Assembly: GCA_020720085.1 (NCBI GenBank)
Contig: DYPE01000001.1
Location: forward strand, 1 to 64,000
Reading direction: 5' to 3'
DNA from: Dichelobacter nodosus
Lineage (GTDB): Bacteria > Pseudomonadota > Gammaproteobacteria > Beggiatoales > Beggiatoaceae
Length of the DNA stretch: 64,000 nucleotides
The notes beneath the pieces are model-generated. The model was not told the origin of the DNA. It searched no databases and worked only from the letters and a program-made list of their open reading frames with translations. Every line of letters starts with the position of its first letter. Within the stretch, counting starts at the first letter, position 1. The translations under genes were made by a program, and so were the position numbers. This document shows positions 8,595 through 19,838 of this stretch, in pieces.

Positions 8595-9302
8595 TTATTT
8601 GGGCAGAATACCGCTTACGGCCATAAACCGCATGTTTTCGCCTTCAAATCCCGGTGAAAATATGTTTATAAAAGCAACAAAATAGTGATCTTTATACGTG
8701 TATGCCTGGTAAATGCGGTAGCGTGTAGCGCAGCCCCGGCCCGCAGGCAAGGCGTTGTCTTGTTGCAACACGGTGCGCTTGCCATTGTGCAAATTGTTGA
8801 GGGCCACCGTGAGCCGTTGCGCAACGCCTAGCACGCCGCAAGTTTGCTCGGTTGGCGTTGCGCTAAGTTGCAGTTGGTAATCACCTTGTGCTACGCCGCC
8901 CTCAGGCGATTGCAGAGAGAATTCGGCGCTGAGCGGGTCAGTAGTGCGTTCGGGCAAAGGATTGGCGACAACGAGGTTACCCAACTGCGCGGGTTCTAAG
9001 TTCAGTTCGCGCAAGATAGGCAATACTTGGACGCGCTGGCGTGCGCGCAAGGTAGACAAATCGGTATTGTCGGTTTCACCGCGCTTGGGCGGAGCGGCGT
9101 ACACGTTACGTGCCACGTCTACAAAAAAATATTCAGAATACGACGCGCCACGGCCATCAGATACGCCATATTGTTCAAACGCTAAGGATTTGCCGTCAGA
9201 TGAAAAGCCGATGAAGCGCAATTCAGCGGCATCGCCAGCCCATGCCCAGCCCGTTGTGGCCAAAATCAACGCCCAGCAGGTAAAAAAAATCCGTGGGTTC
9301 AT
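8595..9302 (-). CDS. Predicted secreted protein, DUF2259 type
   Basis: A 235-residue protein with a signal peptide ([22 protein letters not shown]). The mature N-terminus [24 protein letters not shown] followed by [12 protein letters not shown] is the hallmark of DUF2259 predicted secreted proteins, whose function is unknown. The ATG at 9302 overlaps the leuD stop as ATGA, indicating translational coupling; this is preferred over the TTG two codons upstream. Cys residues in QTCGVLG and GRGCATRY could pair. Placement after leuD looks like an operon convenience rather than a link to leucine synthesis. Confidence 0.82.
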   Translation of the reverse strand: MNPRIFFTCWALILATTGWAWAGDAAELRFIGFSSDGKSLAFEQYGVSDGRGASYSEYFFVDVARNVYAAPPKRGETDNTDLSTLRARQRVQVLPILRELNLEPAQLGNLVVANPLPERTTDPLSAEFSLQSPEGGVAQGDYQLQLSATPTEQTCGVLGVAQRLTVALNNLHNGKRTVLQQDNALPAGRGCATRYRIYQAYTYKDHYFVAFINIFSPGFEGENMRFMAVSGILPK

Positions 9303-9946
9303 TGGCAACCGTTGAATAGCCAGGGGGTTTGCAGCAGTTGGCGGGCTTCGTAGGCGCGGATTTCCTCTGCGTATTGCAATGTCAGACCGATGTCATCCAA
9401 GCCATTGAGTAGACAATATTTACGGAATTCACCCACCGCAAACGCCAGCGCGTTGCCGTTGGGTAAGGTAATGGTTTGCGCGGGCAAGTCGATTGTCAGT
9501 GCATAGCCAGGAATAGCGGCAATTTCGGCGAACAGTCGATCCACTTCAGTTTCCGGCAGTTGAATAGGCAATATGCCATTTTTGAAGCAATTATTGTAAA
9601 AAATATCGGCAAAGCTGGGGGCAATGATGGCGCGGAAGCCATAGTCAGCCAAGGCCCAGGGCGCGTGCTCGCGGCTGGAGCCGCAACCGAAATTGGTGCG
9701 TGCTAGCAACAGGGTGGCATTTTGGTAGCGTTGCTGGTTTAAGACAAAATCAGGGTTGCGCGGCCTGGCGCTACAGTCCATTCCGGGTTCGCCATGGTCT
9801 AAATAACGCCATTCATCAAATAGATATACGCCAAAACCAGTGCGTTCTATGGATTTTAGAAACTGTTTGGGAATAATGGCGTCTGTATCTACGTTCGCCC
9901 GGTCTAAGGGCGTGACGATACCAGTGTGACAAGTGAACGGTTGCAT
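9299..9946 (-). CDS. leuD: 3-isopropylmalate dehydratase small subunit
   Basis: A 215-residue protein of normal LeuD length. It makes, with LeuC, the Fe-S isomerase that converts 2- to 3-isopropylmalate in leucine synthesis in the cytoplasm. Diagnostic blocks are [15 protein letters not shown] near the N-terminus, [15 protein letters not shown] in the swivel domain, and [20 protein letters not shown]. The usual partner leuC is not adjacent; instead leuD sits 14 bp after a purine phosphoribosyltransferase gene and overlaps the following DUF2259 gene by 4 bp. LeuC must therefore be encoded elsewhere. Confidence 0.96.
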   Translation of the reverse strand: MQPFTCHTGIVTPLDRANVDTDAIIPKQFLKSIERTGFGVYLFDEWRYLDHGEPGMDCSARPRNPDFVLNQQRYQNATLLLARTNFGCGSSREHAPWALADYGFRAIIAPSFADIFYNNCFKNGILPIQLPETEVDRLFAEIAAIPGYALTIDLPAQTITLPNGNALAFAVGEFRKYCLLNGLDDIGLTLQYAEEIRAYEARQLLQTPWLFNGCQ

Positions 9947-9960
9947 AATTTATATCATCA

Positions 9961-10524
9961 TTAAAGGCCGTTTACTGCGTAAATGCCATCGGCGTTGCGC
10001 CAGTAGCCCCGATAATCAAGACCATAGCCAAATACATAACGGTCGGGAATGTTCAGGCCAGTGAAATCTGCACGAGCCATGCCGCCCGGTGCACGCGAAC
10101 GCTGTTTGTCCGTCAACACGCAACTGTATACAGCGGCTGCGCCCTGATTGCGGCAATACAGGCTCACTTGTTGCAGGGTTATCCCCTCGTCCAAAATATC
10201 GTCCACAATAATCACGGTGCGATTTTTCATGGGAATGCCGGGTTCTTTCAACCAACTTAGCTCGTTGCCTTGGGTCTCGCCGCGATAGCGGGTGGCGTGG
10301 GCGTAATCCAGTTGTAGGGGAAAATTCAAACGCGGCAATAATAGGCCTGCCGGTACAATGCCACCGGTGACAATGGCCAGCACAATCGGGTTGGCATGGG
10401 CGAATTGTTCGTTTAATTGCGCGGCCAAGCGATCCAGCGCCTCTTCAATTTGCGCCTTGGTGCAGAGGCATTCCGCTTCAGCGCGAACTTGGCGCAGGTG
10501 TTCCAAGGTAACCGGTTGGCTCAT
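9961..10524 (-). CDS. hpt: Hypoxanthine-guanine phosphoribosyltransferase
   Basis: A 187-residue purine salvage enzyme that joins hypoxanthine or guanine to PRPP. The PRPP-binding loop appears as VIIVDDILDEGITL (about residues 105-118), and the substrate loop region IVTGGIVPAGLLLPRL lies at about 50-65. The final part FTGLNIPDRYVFGYGLDYRGYWRN is typical of the family. The start is the ATG at 10524 with AGGAAA upstream; a longer reading to 10581 would add residues with no counterpart in the family. It follows merR after 84 bp and precedes leuD by 14 bp, so it may be transcribed from the upstream translation-gene block. Confidence 0.92.
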   Translation of the reverse strand: MSQPVTLEHLRQVRAEAECLCTKAQIEEALDRLAAQLNEQFAHANPIVLAIVTGGIVPAGLLLPRLNFPLQLDYAHATRYRGETQGNELSWLKEPGIPMKNRTVIIVDDILDEGITLQQVSLYCRNQGAAAVYSCVLTDKQRSRAPGGMARADFTGLNIPDRYVFGYGLDYRGYWRNADGIYAVNGL

Positions 10525-10608
10525 TGTAATTTTCCTGGAAAATGAAAGGTAAAATCCACAGCCAGGCGAAGTGATCCGCACTGGAGCCTGGTCAGCGGCC
10601 TAAAAACC

Positions 10609-10983
10609 TTAGCCTTGCCGTGGGAGCGCGGTTGGTTGCAGCAGGGCGAGAATTTCTTCCAATTCCTGCCGCAACCCGCGAATAAGGCTGGCACGATCCA
10701 TCGGCGGCACCAGCCCGTCATCAATCAGTTGTTGTTTGGCACCGCCAATGGTAAAGCCGTGTTCGTAAAGCAGATTGCGGATTTGGCGGATAAGTAACAC
10801 ATCCTGGCGTTGATAATAACGCCGATTGCCGCGCCGCTTGATTGGACTAAGCTGTTGAAATTCCTGTTCCCAATAGCGCAATACGTGGGGTTTTACCGCG
10901 CATAGCTCGCTGACCTCGCCAATGGTGAAGTAGCGTTTATTGGGAATTTCAGGCAGTTCATTATTGTTCGATAGTTCCAGCAT
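10609..10983 (-). CDS. MerR-family transcriptional regulator
   Basis: A 124-residue regulator. The winged-helix N-terminus [25 protein letters not shown] (18-42) and [23 protein letters not shown] are classic MerR DNA-binding blocks. A short helical tail follows, with no metal-binding cysteines. The gene overlaps the 3' end of ihfA by 23 bp. A MerR-type gene right after ihfA is a known gammaproteobacterial arrangement; its targets are unknown. Confidence 0.92.
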   Translation of the reverse strand: MLELSNNNELPEIPNKRYFTIGEVSELCAVKPHVLRYWEQEFQQLSPIKRRGNRRYYQRQDVLLIRQIRNLLYEHGFTIGGAKQQLIDDGLVPPMDRASLIRGLRQELEEILALLQPTALPRQG

Positions 10984-11263
10984 ACTTTTCTACCCGCGCT
11001 CTCAATTTTTGGCCAGGCCGGAAAGTCACGACGCGGCGGGCAGTGATTGGAATCTCTTCCCCAGTCTTGGGATTGCGTCCGGGCCGTTGGTTTTTTTTGC
11101 GCAAATCAAAATTGCCAAACCCGGATAGCTTAACCTGTTCTCCCTTTTCCAGGCAAGCCCTGATTTCCTCAAAAAATAAATCAACCATTTCTTTTGCTTC
11201 GCGCTTGTTGAGACCCAGTTCTTCAAACAGGCGTTCCGCCATTGCTGCTTTTGTCAGTGCCAT
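10961..11263 (-). CDS. ihfA: Integration host factor alpha subunit
   Basis: A 100-residue DNA-bending protein of the HU/IHF family, normal length. [47 protein letters not shown] and [15 protein letters not shown] cover the helical body and the DNA-inserting beta arm with its conserved Pro. It forms a heterodimer with IhfB and supports sigma-54 promoters and recombination. It lies 3 bp after pheT, as in Enterobacterales and relatives, and overlaps the MerR gene. Confidence 0.97.
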   Translation of the reverse strand: MALTKAAMAERLFEELGLNKREAKEMVDLFFEEIRACLEKGEQVKLSGFGNFDLRKKNQRPGRNPKTGEEIPITARRVVTFRPGQKLRARVEKYAGTIEQ

Positions 11264-11266
11264 GAT

Positions 11267-13645
11267 TTATTCCCTCAATGTAGCCTGAAATGTACGAGCC
11301 AGCGACGATAGAATTTGTGCAATCGCCGCATCCACTTCCTCTTCGGTGAGGTTGCGCGATGTGGAACGAAAGGTTAATCCTGCCGCCATACTCTTTTTTT
11401 CTGTTGGAATACCCTTTCCTTCATAAATATCAAATAGATGAACATTAGTCAACAGTTCACCGCCAAAATTTTGCATTTCTGCTAGCAAATCCGCCGCCAA
11501 TACCGTTTTATCTACTACAAGCGCTAAGTCCCGGCGTAGGCTGGGGAACTTAGAAACCAGTTGATAACGCGGTATAACGCTCGCCACTATCGCCGCCAAT
11601 TCCAATTCAAACAGGAAAACCTGATCGGGCAATTCCCATTCGCTCGCCAAGGAGGGGTGAATGGCGCCCAGCCAGCCAATGGCTTGGCCATTGCGTAGAA
11701 TTTGGGCAGTTTGGCCCGGATGTAGCGCGGGATGGGTGTGCGCTTGAAAAACCACGCCCGGATTTTCGCCTGGCAAGGCCTGTAGCAAGCGTTCGACATC
11801 ATTTTTTACGTCAAAAAAATCCACTGGGCGAGCAGCCACGCCCCATTGCGCGGGATGCGCCAAGCCAGTGGCCACCCCCGCTATCATGGGTTGTTGGCGG
11901 ATTTCGCCGCTGTTTTGTGCAAGAAAACGCAGGCCCGTTTCAAATAGGCGAATGTCTTTTTGCTGGCGTTGCCAGTTGTGACGCAACGCATTGAGCAGAC
12001 CCGGCCACAGGCTGACGCGCATGGCGGCCATATCGGCAGCAAGCGGGTTAGCCAATAAAATGGCCTGAGCGTGTGGTGCGATTTTTTGTTGTAAACGTTC
12101 GTCCACAAAACTGTAAGTAATCGCTTCGCGGTAGCCGCGCTCCACCAAAATGCGTTTGCCTTCGCGTGCGGTTTTTGCCGCCATGGGCCGCATCCGCGCT
12201 TGTACTTTGGTAGTCGGTGCAGTGGGCAGGTTGTTGTAGCCGTGGATACGCGCGACTTCTTCGATCAAATCGATTTCCAGACCAATGTCATGGCGGAAAG
12301 AAGGCGGTGTAACCCACCATTCATCACCGTCCGAGCGCACGCCCATGCCCAAGCGTGCCAACGTGGCGGTAATTTCTGCCGTGTCTAAGGCCACGCCGAG
12401 AATTTGGGCAATGCGCTGTGCGCGCAAACGGATGACTTGCGGTTGCGGCACATGTTCCATGTGGACTTGTTCGAGAATCGGGCCAGGTTGCCCGCCAGTA
12501 ATGGCCAACAGCAGCGCAGTAGCCCGTTCTATGGCCTGTACTTGCAACGCGGGGTCTACTCCGCGTTCAAAGCGGTAGGATGAATCGGTTTGTAGGCCAT
12601 GGCGGCGGGCGCAACCCGCCAGCGCTTGCGGCGCGAAATAGGCGCTTTCTAGGAAAATATCTGTGCTGTGCTCTGTCACTGCGGATGATTTTCCGCCCAT
12701 GACGCCTGCCAGCGCTAAAGCGTGTGCGTGATCTGCAATGACAAGATCGTTTGTTTGCAAGGTGATTTCTTGCCCATCTAACAATTCCAACGTTTCACCC
12801 GCGTGCGCGTTGCGCACGATGATGCCGCCGTGCAGTTGCGCGAGATCAAAGGCGTGCATAGGTTGGCCCAATTCGAGCAAAACATAGTTGGTTACATCCA
12901 CCACCGGGTGAATGGCACGAATGCCGGAACGCCGCAGGCGTTCGCGCAACCATAATGGCGTTTGCGCGCCAGGGGCAATGCCGCGAATCACCCGCCCAAC
13001 ATAACGCGGGCAAGCACTGGGGTTGTGAATGTCTACAGGGAACGCATCGGCAATGACTGGCGCAATGGCGGGCATTTTCGGCGGCGTAAGCGCGCAACGG
13101 TGAAGCGCACCAGTTTCGCGGGCAATACCTTGAATGCTCAGACAATCGCCGCGATTGGGGGTGAGGTCAATGTCAATGCAAACATCGTTCAAGCCCAAAT
13201 ATTCGCGGATGTCCATGCCCACTGGCGCATCGGACGGCAATGGCAACAGTCCACTGGCATTTTCAGCCAACCCCAGTTCAGTGGCTGAACACAACATACC
13301 GAACGATTCCACGCCGCGCAGCTTGCTTTTTTGAATGGCAATACCCGGCAATTGTGCCCCAATCAAGGCAGTGGGCGCTTTTAAGCCTGGCGCTGCGTTA
13401 GCAGCACCGCACACAATGGTAAGCGCCTCAGCCAGGCCCACTTGCACTTGGCATACGCGCAATTTGTCGGCATTGGGATGTGGATCACAGGTGAGAATTT
13501 CACCTACTACCACGCCGCTGAAATGGGCGGCAACAGGTGTTACCGCATCCACTTCCAGGCCAGCCATGGTGTATTGTTCAACCAATTGTTGCGTGGATGC
13601 GGTGGGATTGACCCATTCCCGCAGCCATTGTTCGCTGCATTTCAT
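11267..13645 (-). CDS. pheT: Phenylalanyl-tRNA synthetase beta subunit
   Basis: A 792-residue protein, full length for PheT. An N-terminal tRNA-binding (EMAP-like) domain includes VVGEILTCDPHPNADKLRVC (about 46-65). It is followed by B3/B4 editing domains (LTPNRGDCLSIQGIARE and ERLRRSGIRAIHPVVDVTNYV), the B5 domain, the catalytic-like core (GYREAITYSF) and the C-terminal ferredoxin-fold anticodon-binding domain (FPSLRRDLALVVD). It works as an alpha2-beta2 tetramer with PheS, encoded 96 bp upstream on the same strand. ihfA follows after 3 bp. Confidence 0.98.
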   Translation of the reverse strand: MKCSEQWLREWVNPTASTQQLVEQYTMAGLEVDAVTPVAAHFSGVVVGEILTCDPHPNADKLRVCQVQVGLAEALTIVCGAANAAPGLKAPTALIGAQLPGIAIQKSKLRGVESFGMLCSATELGLAENASGLLPLPSDAPVGMDIREYLGLNDVCIDIDLTPNRGDCLSIQGIARETGALHRCALTPPKMPAIAPVIADAFPVDIHNPSACPRYVGRVIRGIAPGAQTPLWLRERLRRSGIRAIHPVVDVTNYVLLELGQPMHAFDLAQLHGGIIVRNAHAGETLELLDGQEITLQTNDLVIADHAHALALAGVMGGKSSAVTEHSTDIFLESAYFAPQALAGCARRHGLQTDSSYRFERGVDPALQVQAIERATALLLAITGGQPGPILEQVHMEHVPQPQVIRLRAQRIAQILGVALDTAEITATLARLGMGVRSDGDEWWVTPPSFRHDIGLEIDLIEEVARIHGYNNLPTAPTTKVQARMRPMAAKTAREGKRILVERGYREAITYSFVDERLQQKIAPHAQAILLANPLAADMAAMRVSLWPGLLNALRHNWQRQQKDIRLFETGLRFLAQNSGEIRQQPMIAGVATGLAHPAQWGVAARPVDFFDVKNDVERLLQALPGENPGVVFQAHTHPALHPGQTAQILRNGQAIGWLGAIHPSLASEWELPDQVFLFELELAAIVASVIPRYQLVSKFPSLRRDLALVVDKTVLAADLLAEMQNFGGELLTNVHLFDIYEGKGIPTEKKSMAAGLTFRSTSRNLTEEEVDAAIAQILSSLARTFQATLRE

Positions 13646-13741
13646 GCTGTAAGAATTCCCGCAAGATAAGGATACACCAGGGAAATTTCGTGGTGGATTA
13701 CGGCAGTATGGGCGCGTTAATGCTGCACGTGATGCGTGCGC

Positions 13742-15134
<1,393 letters not shown>

Positions 15135-15146
15135 ATGTGGCTCCTG

Positions 15147-15341
15147 TTAAGCGTAAGGCAACATCCGTTGAACCATGCGCACATCCGACTCATGCACCAT
15201 GGAAGGCGCGCGCAATTGGCGTTTCCGTTTGGTATCTTTTTTAGTCAAGATATGACGGCGATGGGATTTGTTACGCTTAAAGCCGTTGGCTGTGGCTTTG
15301 AACCGTTTGGCCGCGCCACGGTTACTTTTCATTTTTGGCAT
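15147..15341 (-). CDS. rpmI: Ribosomal protein L35
   Basis: A 64-residue basic ribosomal protein starting [20 protein letters not shown], with [14 protein letters not shown] in the middle. The ATG at 15341 is chosen because family members begin with MPKMK; an upstream in-frame start would add only three residues. It lies between infC (26 bp upstream) and rplT. Confidence 0.97.
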   Translation of the reverse strand: MPKMKSNRGAAKRFKATANGFKRNKSHRRHILTKKDTKRKRQLRAPSMVHESDVRMVQRMLPYA

Positions 15342-15367
15342 AATACACAACTCCGCATTTTACGTTT

Positions 15368-15886
15368 TTAAGGTTTTAGTTTTTTCGGGGCCAGCATCAT
15401 TACCATTTGTTTCCCTTCCATTTTGGGATATTGCTCTACCAGGCCGACTTCGCTGAGATCAGCCTCAATACGTTTGAGCAGATTCATCCCTATATTTTGG
15501 TGAGCGAGTTCTCGCCCACGGAAACGCAAGGTAACTTTTGCCTTGTCCCCTTCTGTAAGGAAACGAATCAGGTTGCGTAGTTTTACCTGATAATCGCCTT
15601 CTTCCGTGCCAGGCCGAAATTTAATTTCTTTAACCTGAATCTGTTTTTGCTTTTTCTTAGCTGCTTGTTTCTTTTTATTGGATTCAAAAATAAATTTGCC
15701 ATGATCCATGATCCGGCATACTGGCGGTTCTGCATTGGGCGAGATTTCCACCAAATCCAATCCGGCTTCTTCTGCCTTAATGAGCGCCTCCTGAATGGAG
15801 ACAATACCAATTTGCGATTGATCAGCGCCAATCAACCGTACTTGTGAAGAGGTAATTTCTTCATTCAGGCGCGTTTTCTTATCCAC
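15368..15886 (-). CDS. infC: Translation initiation factor IF-3
   Basis: A 172-residue factor that prevents premature joining of ribosomal subunits and checks start codons. It shows the N-domain [14 protein letters not shown]-type start and [31 protein letters not shown], the lysine-rich linker ([17 protein letters not shown]), and the C-domain [23 protein letters not shown]. The start codon is GTG at 15886, with GGAG 13 nt upstream. No AUU-type start as in E. coli is seen in frame at this position, so discrimination-based autocontrol may differ. It lies 23 bp after thrS. Confidence 0.96.
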   Translation of the reverse strand: MDKKTRLNEEITSSQVRLIGADQSQIGIVSIQEALIKAEEAGLDLVEISPNAEPPVCRIMDHGKFIFESNKKKQAAKKKQKQIQVKEIKFRPGTEEGDYQVKLRNLIRFLTEGDKAKVTLRFRGRELAHQNIGMNLLKRIEADLSEVGLVEQYPKMEGKQMVMMLAPKKLKP

Positions 15887-15909
15887 GTACTCTGTTTTTC
15901 TCCAATAGG

Positions 15910-17823
15910 TTACTTTTTAAGTTCAATATCATTGTGCAAACGGCTTACAAACGTATCCCAGTCCATGACACCTAGGTCTTGGCCCTGTTGCGTGCGCACC
16001 GCAAGCGTGCGTTGCTCCACTTCCCTACTACCGGCAACCAATAAATATGGCACCCGTTGCAAAGTATGCTCGCGGATTTTTAAGTTGATTTTTTCATTGC
16101 GTGTATCTGCCTCGGCGCGGAACCCTTGCTTTTTAAGAAAAGCAACCACTTCCTCGGCATACGCGGTAAATTTTTCGGAAATACTCATGACCACCACTTG
16201 CACAGGTGCAAGCCAAGCGGGAAAATGACCCGCGTAATGTTCAATCAATACGCCAAAGAAACGCTCTACTGAACCCAACAAGGCACGGTGAATCATAATC
16301 GGACGGCGGCGTTGATTGTCTTCCGCAACATATTCCATGCCAAAGCGTTCCGGCAGGTTAAAATCCAGTTGCACGGTGGAACATTGCCATAAGCGACCAA
16401 TCGCATCACGGATTTTAATGTCGATTTTGGGGCCGTAAAATGCGCCGCCGCCTTCGTCCACTGCGTAATCCAGCCCTTTGTGCGTCAATGCGGCGCGCAA
16501 CGCGGCAGTGGCGTGCTCCCAAATGGCGTCCTCGCCTACAGATTTTTGCGGGCGGGTGGATAAATTCACTTCAAATTCATTAAATCCAAATGCTTGCAGC
16601 ACTTCCAGTGTCAAATCCAAAATGCGCAAAATTTCTTCTTCGATTTGATCTTCGCGGCAAAAAATATGCGCATCATCTTGGGTAAAGCCGCGCACGCGCA
16701 TCAGCCCATGCAATGCGCCAGACATTTCGCGGCGGTACACCGTACCCATTTCCGCCCAGCGCAATGGTAAGTCACGGTAAGAGCGCAGGCCGTCCTTGTA
16801 CACCAAGACATGAAACGGGCAGTTCATGGGTTTTAATTGGAACGCCTGGTTTTCATCCTGCATGGGTTCATACATGGAGTCCGCATAAAAATCCGCATGA
16901 CCCGAGGTTTTCCATAACTCCAGATTGGCTATGTGCGGCGTGACCAGAAATTCATAGCCAGCGCGTTCGTGCATTTGGTACCAAAAGTGCTCAATAACCC
17001 GCCGGATGCGTGTGCCTTTGGGGTGCCAAAATACCAGCCCACCACCAGCATCCTCTTGAATTGAAAAAAGATTTAATTCTTGGCCAATGCGGCGATGATC
17101 GCGGCGTTCGGCTTCTAGCAATTGTGCCAAATAGGCGTCCAGCTCTTTAGGCGAAGCCCAGGCAGTGCCGTATATCCGTTGTAACATGGCATTGGCAGCG
17201 TTGCCGCGCCAGTAAGCACCCGCGACTTTCATGAGCTTAAAGGCTTTAAGTTTGCCTGTGGAAGGCACATGCGGGCCACGGCATAAATCAATAAAATCGC
17301 CTTGGCGATATAGGGAAATTTCTGCGTCTAATGGTAAGTCGCGGATGATTTCTGCTTTATACGTTTCGCCCTGCGCCGTAAAAAAGGCAATCGCCTCTTC
17401 CCGGGGCATTACGGATCGCTGAATAGGCAAATCCTGCTTCACCAAGGATTCCATAACCGCTTGGATTTTTTCCAAATCTTCTAGGGTAAATGGTGCTTCG
17501 CGGGCGAAATCGTAGTAAAAGCCGTTTTCCACCACCGGACCAATGGTAACCTGGGTATCTGGGAACAGTTGTTTGACCGCTTGCGCGAGCAAATGTGCGG
17601 TGGAGTGACGAATCACCTCCAGGCCGTCCGCGTCATTCGCCGTCATAATGCTCACCTCAGCATCGTGTTCAATCCGGTGTGAGGTATCTACCAGTGTGCC
17701 GTTAATTTTGCCCGCCAGCGCGGCTTTAGCCAGGCCAGCGCCTATTGAGGCGGCAAACTCGGCCACAGTCAGCGGTTGTTCAAATGTTCTAAGGCTGCCA
17801 TCTGGCAAGGTGATTACGGGCAT
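15910..17823 (-). CDS. thrS: Threonyl-tRNA synthetase
   Basis: A 637-residue class II synthetase with TGS domain ([24 protein letters not shown]), editing domain ([35 protein letters not shown]) and catalytic core including [32 protein letters not shown] and [26 protein letters not shown]-terminal anticodon-binding domain follows. MPVITLPDG at 17823 is the standard N-terminus; a longer in-frame reading would pass through a terminator and the tRNA gene. A terminator hairpin ends 26 nt before the start codon, so the gene may be reached by read-through from the tRNA-Val promoter. Confidence 0.98.
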   Translation of the reverse strand: MPVITLPDGSLRTFEQPLTVAEFAASIGAGLAKAALAGKINGTLVDTSHRIEHDAEVSIMTANDADGLEVIRHSTAHLLAQAVKQLFPDTQVTIGPVVENGFYYDFAREAPFTLEDLEKIQAVMESLVKQDLPIQRSVMPREEAIAFFTAQGETYKAEIIRDLPLDAEISLYRQGDFIDLCRGPHVPSTGKLKAFKLMKVAGAYWRGNAANAMLQRIYGTAWASPKELDAYLAQLLEAERRDHRRIGQELNLFSIQEDAGGGLVFWHPKGTRIRRVIEHFWYQMHERAGYEFLVTPHIANLELWKTSGHADFYADSMYEPMQDENQAFQLKPMNCPFHVLVYKDGLRSYRDLPLRWAEMGTVYRREMSGALHGLMRVRGFTQDDAHIFCREDQIEEEILRILDLTLEVLQAFGFNEFEVNLSTRPQKSVGEDAIWEHATAALRAALTHKGLDYAVDEGGGAFYGPKIDIKIRDAIGRLWQCSTVQLDFNLPERFGMEYVAEDNQRRRPIMIHRALLGSVERFFGVLIEHYAGHFPAWLAPVQVVVMSISEKFTAYAEEVVAFLKKQGFRAEADTRNEKINLKIREHTLQRVPYLLVAGSREVEQRTLAVRTQQGQDLGVMDWDTFVSRLHNDIELKK

Positions 17824-17849
17824 AATATATGTACGATAAAATCTACAAC

Positions 17850-17878
17850 AAAAAAGGCACTCGATTGCGGGAGTGCCT
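17850..17878 (-). terminator. Terminator or attenuator between tRNA-Val and thrS
   Basis: On the minus strand AGGCACTC (17878-17871) pairs perfectly with GAGTGCCT (17862-17855), followed by a T run. It ends the tRNA-Val transcript and lies so close to thrS that thrS transcripts starting at the tRNA promoter must read through it. Confidence 0.8.
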
Positions 17879-17889
17879 ATGAGCCTGCC

Positions 17890-17964
17890 TGGTAGGCGCG
17901 AGTGGGATTGAACCACCGACCACCACCATGTCAAGGTGATGCTCTACCACTGAGCTACGCGCCT
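17890..17964 (-). tRNA. tRNA-Val (GAC)
   Basis: 75 nt including encoded CCA. The acceptor stem AGGCGCG / CGCGCCT is perfect. The D-arm reads GCTCAGTGGTAGAGC, the anticodon loop TTGACAT carries GAC (valine), and the T-arm stem GGTGG/CCACT encloses TTCAATC. It lies upstream of thrS on the same strand. Confidence 0.97.
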
Positions 17965-17980
17965 GCAACTAAAGAATGGA

Positions 17981-18009
17981 ATTGTAACGGATTATTTCGG
18001 GGAGTACAA
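17981..18009 (-). promoter_or_regulatory. Probable promoter of tRNA-Val
   Basis: On the minus strand TACAAT (17986-17981) matches the -10 consensus at five of six positions and is spaced 17 nt from TTGTAC (18009-18004), a weak -35. Transcription would begin about 10 nt before the tRNA. Confidence 0.45.
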
Positions 18010-18070
18010 GCCCGCCCGCGCACAGCGCCAGGCGGGTAGCCTATTTACGATTTTTTCCCTGCTTGCATGA

Positions 18071-19759
18071 TTACAATTCATCCACCATGGCGATGTATCC
18101 ACACGGGCATTCATGGGCGCATAGGCCACATCCCTTGCAGTAGTCGTAATCAAACACATAATGCGAGCCGTCGCTAGCCGATTCCTTGGTTTTGAGTACA
18201 GCGGAATCCGGGCACAAAGTCCAGCAATTGTCGCACGCCAGGCAGTTGCCACAGGAGAAGCAGCGGCGGCTTTCGGTCATCACTGCCGCATGGCCAAGGC
18301 CACTCACAATCTCGGTATTCTCTTTGCGTTCTTCTAACGGCAGCACCGCTTCCTGCGCACAAGTGGAGTGCTCGTAATACACAAGGTTTAATTCCGCGTA
18401 GCCGATGGGGTCGGTTTTTTTGGCCGAAGGTAAGGCTTCGCGGCGCAAGTCTGCCACAATCGCCATGGCGGCGCGGCGACCATCGCCGACAGCGGCGGTG
18501 ACCGTGCCTTCGTTGGCGCAGGCATCGCCACCTGCATACAGGCCAGCATGATGCTCTAAACGGCCCCAGGCATCCACTTGCAGGTGTGAGTTATATACCA
18601 CGCTTTCCATGCCAAAGGGATTAATAACTTGGCCAATGGCGGGGATGACTTGTTCTACATTAAGAATAGTTTCCGTGCCTGTGAATGCCACCCGTTTGAG
18701 GCGTCCGCCCGCTTGCATCAATTTTTTCATGTGCACCAGTTCCACACCCACCACTTTTTCGCCGCGTAAAATCAGACGGCGGATGCCTCGATATTCATGA
18801 ATTCTAACGCCTTCTTCCACTGCTTCACGTACTTCGCGTTCAATTGCGGGCATGGCTTCGCTCAATGGCACATTGGCACCCGGCATGGGTTTGTGCGAAA
18901 TCAAATGCACTTCCGGCACACCCGCACGGCGCATAATGCGCGCCACGTCCACGGCAGTATTGCCCGCGCCGACAATGGCCACGCTCTTCGGCGTGGGTAT
19001 TTTGCCGATGTCCATCCATTCTTGCAGCAATTCCAGCCCATATTGCAAATCTTTAGGCGACACGCCATCAATATTCCATTCGCGGCTGCGCTGCGCGCCA
19101 GGCGCAAGCAGTACGGCAACATGTTTTTCTTGTAAATCATGCAAATGAATGTCGCGCCCCAGACGGGTGTGGGGTAAAAAATGAATGCCGTCAAGCGCCA
19201 GTACGCGATTGATTTCCGCGTCCAATACTTCTCTAGGCAACCGATATTGCGGAATGGCGCTGCGCAGGATGCCGCCCGGCTCGGAGCGGTCTTCAATTAA
19301 AGTCACGCGCAATCCTAGGCGCACCAGGTGGTAAGCAGCGGATAAACCCGCTGGGCCAGCACCCACCACTGCGACGCTGGGCGCGTTCGCGGGCACTGGC
19401 GCGACCGGGTAAGGCCAGTCCTTGGCAATGGCTTCTTCGCCGAGGAAACGCTCTACCGCGTGAATGGCCACTGCCTCATCAAATTGTGTACGATTACAAG
19501 CCGTTTCACACACATGTGGACATACCCGCCCTGTAATCGCTGGCAGCGGATTGGCTTTGACCAACTCTTCCCATGCAGCGCGGGTGTGGCCGGATTGCAG
19601 ATGCGCCAGGTACGCTTGCGGGTTTTCTCCTGCTGGGCAGACATGGTGGCAAGGCGCGGGCTGGTAGCTGTGCACGGGTTTGCGCACGCGCCATGTGCCG
19701 GTCTTAAAATTGAGCGAAGTTGCAGGTTCGGCGTAAGCACCACGGGTCAGAATATTCAT
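18071..19759 (-). CDS. GltD-like FAD/NAD(P) oxidoreductase with C-terminal 2[4Fe-4S] ferredoxin domain
   Basis: 562 residues in three parts. The N-terminal GltD-type Fe-S domain has Cys37, Cys41, Cys80, Cys84 and Cys88 (CHHVCPAG and RVCPHVCETAC). A tandem FAD and NAD(P) Rossmann region has VAVVGAGPAGLSAAYHL (129-145), EPGGILRSAIPQYRLP and VAIVGAGNTAVDVAR. The C-terminal ferredoxin-like domain resembles the delta subunit of pyruvate:ferredoxin oxidoreductase (CFSCGNCLACDNCWTLCPDSA and DYCKGCGLCAHECPCG). It probably moves electrons between NAD(P)H and ferredoxin or a partner enzyme. No glutamate synthase large subunit or 2-oxoacid oxidoreductase gene is adjacent, so the partner is unknown. The extra Cys in CGNCLACDNC are unusual for a simple clostridial-type motif. 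Confidence 0.88.
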   Translation of the reverse strand: MNILTRGAYAEPATSLNFKTGTWRVRKPVHSYQPAPCHHVCPAGENPQAYLAHLQSGHTRAAWEELVKANPLPAITGRVCPHVCETACNRTQFDEAVAIHAVERFLGEEAIAKDWPYPVAPVPANAPSVAVVGAGPAGLSAAYHLVRLGLRVTLIEDRSEPGGILRSAIPQYRLPREVLDAEINRVLALDGIHFLPHTRLGRDIHLHDLQEKHVAVLLAPGAQRSREWNIDGVSPKDLQYGLELLQEWMDIGKIPTPKSVAIVGAGNTAVDVARIMRRAGVPEVHLISHKPMPGANVPLSEAMPAIEREVREAVEEGVRIHEYRGIRRLILRGEKVVGVELVHMKKLMQAGGRLKRVAFTGTETILNVEQVIPAIGQVINPFGMESVVYNSHLQVDAWGRLEHHAGLYAGGDACANEGTVTAAVGDGRRAAMAIVADLRREALPSAKKTDPIGYAELNLVYYEHSTCAQEAVLPLEERKENTEIVSGLGHAAVMTESRRCFSCGNCLACDNCWTLCPDSAVLKTKESASDGSHYVFDYDYCKGCGLCAHECPCGYIAMVDEL

Positions 19760-19838
19760 ATCGGATTTGTATCCTTTTACTGGGAAAGGAAAAATAACGA
19801 TTCAGGGCGTTCCCGCAAGCCATCACGGTTGCGGCCTA

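Noticed and set aside
17824-17934. Longer thrS start giving 37 extra residues
   Set aside because: It would translate through the tRNA 3' end and a terminator; MPVITLPDG is the known ThrS N-terminus.
18010-18060. Terminator after the Fe-S flavoprotein gene
   Set aside because: A GC-rich hairpin is present on the minus strand but no T run follows, so it is not called.
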